The position numbers were made by a program, and so were the translations under genes. This document shows positions 5,578 to 7,608 of a stretch of DNA of 7,608 nt, piece after piece. The notes under the pieces are model-generated. The model worked only from the letters and a program-made list of their open reading frames with translations. It ran no database searches and had not been told where the DNA came from. Numbering within the stretch: the first letter of the stretch is position 1; each line of letters begins with the position of its first letter. Source of the stretch: an uncultured bacterium (GTDB lineage: Bacteria; Patescibacteriota; Minisyncoccia; Phycocordibacterales; Phycocordibacteraceae); contig CALUBY010000037.1 in assembly GCA_943914435.1 (NCBI GenBank), positions 1 through 7,608 of the forward strand, read 5' to 3'.

Positions 5578-6096
5578 CTACTTCTTCTCTCGATACAGTT
5601 CTACAGAACGTTCAAACGCTGCCTGAGCGGCGGTCTTATCGTTCCAGGTGCCAAGTGCCACTTCCTTGTTTTGTATCTTTTTATACGTCTCAAAGAAATG
5701 AGCAATTTCCTTAAGCGTATGCTTGTTAACGTCCGCAAGGTCTTTTATGTCCTCAAACCGAGGGTCTCCAATGGGTACTGCGAGGATTTTTTCGTCTGAC
5801 TCACCTCCATCCATCATGGGAAGGGTGGCTACCGGACGTGCGCGTACGAGAATGCCCGGCAAAAGCGGGTTGGTCGTAAGCAAGACCACATCAAGCGCAT
5901 CCCCGTCATCCCATAGGGTTTGAGGCACAAAACCATAGTCGAATGGATACGTCTGTGCCGTGTGAAGTACACGGTCGAGTGCAATAAGGCCGGTTTCCTT
6001 ATCAATCTCGTACTTATTGTGAGAGCCACGCGGGATTTCAATGATGACATTCATCTCGTCCTTCGTACCCGGTGCTATGTCATGTAAGAGGTTCAT
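5578..6096 (-). CDS. ppa: Inorganic pyrophosphatase (family I, soluble)
   Basis: The enzyme hydrolyses pyrophosphate to two phosphates in the cytoplasm, pulling nucleic acid synthesis and other pyrophosphate-releasing reactions forward; it needs Mg2+. The 172 residues fit the bacterial family I length. Visible active-site elements are E20 in VIIEIP, K28 and E30 in KYEID, Y54 in YPFDYGFVP, the metal-binding cluster D64, D66 and D69 in DDGDALDV, then D96, D101 and K103 in MMDGGESDEKILAVP, and Y138-K139. The signature motif has Ala67 where the family usually has Pro or Glu. The start at 6096 gives the standard N-terminus (MNLLHDIAPG). An internal ATG at 6054 has a better Shine-Dalgarno (AAGG) but would remove the first 14 residues. 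The gene begins 20 nt after nusA with no terminator between, so the two are probably one operon. Confidence 0.96.
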   Translation of the reverse strand: MNLLHDIAPGTKDEMNVIIEIPRGSHNKYEIDKETGLIALDRVLHTAQTYPFDYGFVPQTLWDDGDALDVVLLTTNPLLPGILVRARPVATLPMMDGGESDEKILAVPIGDPRFEDIKDLADVNKHTLKEIAHFFETYKKIQNKEVALGTWNDKTAAQAAFERSVELYREKK

Positions 6097-6116
6097 GTCT
6101 TGTGCGTGGTTAGTGC

Positions 6117-7523
6117 TTAGGCCTGATGCTCTACTGCGTCGGTGTTCTCATCGCGTGCCTCCTGAGTGTCTGCAACGGAACCATTGTCGGTAAAGGCAGT
6201 TTCATCCTCAACGGTAAGAGTGTTGTCAGTAGGCTCGTCCTCGGTAACAATGGATGCCGATTCGACGGGATCAATACCAGCAGCGACGGCAGGATCACTG
6301 TCCTCAGACTCCTCGATGGCTGCAAGAGACTCATCCGTTGCGCCTTCGGCAGCAGCAGCAGGCGTATCGGTTTCGGCAACATTTTCACCGCCAACCGCCA
6401 TGATGTCGATATTCCAGCCGGTGAGCTTTGCAGCAAGGCGTACATTCTGGCCACCACGTCCAATAGCGAGTGACTGCTGATCTTCCGTTACGGTTACTGC
6501 GGCACGGTGTGCTTCCTCATCGAGCTCAACACTGATAACTGTCGCAGGAGAAAGAGACTCCTTAATATAGGCTGACTGATCTTCTGACCATTCAATGATA
6601 TCAATGCGCTCACCGCCGAGTGCTGCCATAACCGTTGATACGCGAACGCCGCGCTGGCCCACGAGGGAACCGACAGGGTCAACGTGTGGGTCATTTGAAG
6701 CGATAGCAATCTTGGTGCGGCTTCCGGGTTCGCGTGCAAGACCTTTAATTTCAATGGAGCCGGCAGCGAGTTCCGGTACTTCCATTTCAAAAAGACGGGT
6801 AAGGAAGCGAGGGTGACTGCGAGAAAGGCGTAGATAGACTCCGCGGAATCCTTCATCCACCGCGTAGAGGTACGCGCTGATACGCTCTCCTGGACGATAG
6901 CGTTCGCCTGGAATTTGCTCTTCGTACGGGATGATACCCGTGGCTCGTCCAAGATCAACGAAAATAGCTCCACGCTCAGCGCGCTGTACAATTCCCGTCA
7001 CAATCTCACCCTTCTTGTGACCAAATTCATCAAGAATAGAGAGTTTCTCAGCCTCGCGAATTTTTTGAATTACTACCTGCTTTGCCGTTTGTGCAGCGAT
7101 ACGACCAAAGTCATCCTGTGGTTCGAGAGGGAAGATTATTTCTTCGCCAAGTTCTGCGGTGCGCTTCATGCGCTTCGCGTCTTCAAGAAGAATGTGCTTC
7201 TCAGCATCATAACGAGGGAGCTCGCCCTCCGCGACCTCTTCTTCACGATCAAAGTGAGGATGGTGGGAAGGGAGTTCTGAAACCTCCTCACCTTCTTCGG
7301 GGAATCGGACCATCGTCTCGTCGACAATCGTCTTTACCTGTTCGAAGGAAACGGTACCAGAGTCCATATCGAGCATGCCGCGCACCACCTGGCCGCGCTT
7401 TCCGTACTCCTTTTTATAGGCGGTAGCCATCGCCTGTTCTATCGCATCCACCATCGTTTCCTTGGTAATGCCGCGCTCTTCGAACTCGGTAAGCACTGAA
7501 TTGATTGTTTTGAGATCTAACAT
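6117..7523 (-). CDS. nusA: Transcription termination/antitermination factor NusA
   Basis: NusA binds RNA polymerase and nascent RNA, and modulates pausing, hairpin-dependent termination and antitermination. The 468 residues comprise the polymerase-binding N-terminal domain (about 1-165, with TAKQVVIQKIREAEK at 146-160), an S1 domain (about 170-237), KH1 with its G-Q-R-G loop at 289-292 (DPVGSLVGQRGVRV and GGERIDIIEW), and KH2 with G-R-G-G at 355-358 (SLAIGRGGQNVRLAAKLTGW). Relative to E. coli the N-terminal domain seems to carry an extra charged segment at about 75-118, containing SHHPHF and poly-Glu runs. After KH2 there are no acidic AR repeats. Instead, residues 383-468 form a low-complexity tail rich in Asp, Glu, Ala and Thr. 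The usual upstream neighbour rimP would lie beyond the window and cannot be checked, and infB does not follow: ppa does. Confidence 0.97.
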   Translation of the reverse strand: MLDLKTINSVLTEFEERGITKETMVDAIEQAMATAYKKEYGKRGQVVRGMLDMDSGTVSFEQVKTIVDETMVRFPEEGEEVSELPSHHPHFDREEEVAEGELPRYDAEKHILLEDAKRMKRTAELGEEIIFPLEPQDDFGRIAAQTAKQVVIQKIREAEKLSILDEFGHKKGEIVTGIVQRAERGAIFVDLGRATGIIPYEEQIPGERYRPGERISAYLYAVDEGFRGVYLRLSRSHPRFLTRLFEMEVPELAAGSIEIKGLAREPGSRTKIAIASNDPHVDPVGSLVGQRGVRVSTVMAALGGERIDIIEWSEDQSAYIKESLSPATVISVELDEEAHRAAVTVTEDQQSLAIGRGGQNVRLAAKLTGWNIDIMAVGGENVAETDTPAAAAEGATDESLAAIEESEDSDPAVAAGIDPVESASIVTEDEPTDNTLTVEDETAFTDNGSVADTQEARDENTDAVEHQA

Positions 7524-7530
7524 AAGTCCT
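7524..7530 (-). promoter_or_regulatory. Ribosome binding site of nusA
   Basis: On the - strand AGGACTT directly precedes the ATG, leaving three bases between AGGA and the start. It closely resembles the clpP site and supports the start at 7523. Confidence 0.5.
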
Positions 7531-7562
7531 GTATGTAATTGTTCGCACCGTATGTAATTGTT
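7531..7562 (-). repeat. 13-bp direct repeat in the nusA leader
   Basis: On the - strand AACAATTACATAC occurs twice, at 7562-7550 and 7543-7531, with a 19-bp period, ending right at the nusA Shine-Dalgarno sequence. It could be a binding site for a regulator or for an RNA-binding protein acting on the leader. No convincing promoter was found in the remaining bases to 7608. Confidence 0.55.
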
Positions 7563-7608
7563 TTCTGTTCCAAGAGTATTCTCGCATGGAGGGGATACCC
7601 TTAAAAGG

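Noticed and set aside
6126..6480. Open frames on the + strand opposite the NusA tail
   Set aside because: They arise from the low-complexity acidic tail; NusA domain order and motifs fix the coding strand.
1..7608. A new multi-gene defence, secretion or biosynthetic system
   Set aside because: All but two proteins belong to well-known housekeeping families, no toxin, nuclease-effector, recombinase or biosynthetic enzyme is present, and the units are transcriptionally separated.

Overview
The window is an ordinary-looking bacterial chromosome segment of roughly balanced base composition, densely packed with eight genes and no mobile element, CRISPR array, tRNA or rRNA. Several traits point to a member of the Candidate Phyla Radiation (Patescibacteria, Parcubacteria-like). 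These are a family-typical short bacterial pyrophosphatase, a NusA with a charged N-terminal insertion and an acidic tail in place of extra repeats, an RNase Y/ClpP/HU housekeeping set, a secreted peptidoglycan-binding protein with a Thr-Pro linker, and a tiny one-helix membrane protein. The taxonomic placement is inferred from protein style; no marker gene here proves it.

Layout. On the + strand lie a secreted peptidoglycan-binding-like protein with a very acidic helical C-terminus (60-1013) and rarA, a AAA+ ATPase of stalled replication forks (1100-2263). Everything to the right is on the - strand. In transcription order it is nusA (7523-6117), ppa (6096-5578), a small single-pass membrane protein (5453-5160), clpP (5079-4474), rny (4290-2761) and a HU-family DNA-binding protein (2583-2311). 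rarA and the HU gene converge on a shared terminator hairpin. No gap exceeds 300 bases. The two largest, 2584-2760 and 4303-4473, hold promoters and terminators.

Organisation. Almost every gene is followed within about 0-21 nt by a long perfect inverted repeat (stems of 14-18 bp). The one exception is the nusA-ppa pair, separated by 20 nt and probably co-transcribed. Three - strand genes (HU, rny, the small membrane protein) have a candidate promoter with the identical -10 hexamer TATACT. The region therefore reads as a row of mostly single-gene transcription units. Only clpP and nusA show a plausible Shine-Dalgarno sequence, both as AGGACT directly before the start codon.

Function. The genes cover transcription elongation/termination (NusA), pyrophosphate removal (Ppa), proteolysis (ClpP), mRNA decay (RNase Y), nucleoid structure (HU), replication-fork maintenance (RarA) and cell-envelope interaction (the first gene). 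I saw no convincing undescribed multi-gene system. The most interesting signals are regulatory: a hairpin that buries the rarA start codon, an inverted repeat plus mutually exclusive leader hairpins around the HU promoter, a 13-bp direct repeat in front of nusA, and the regular hairpin punctuation.
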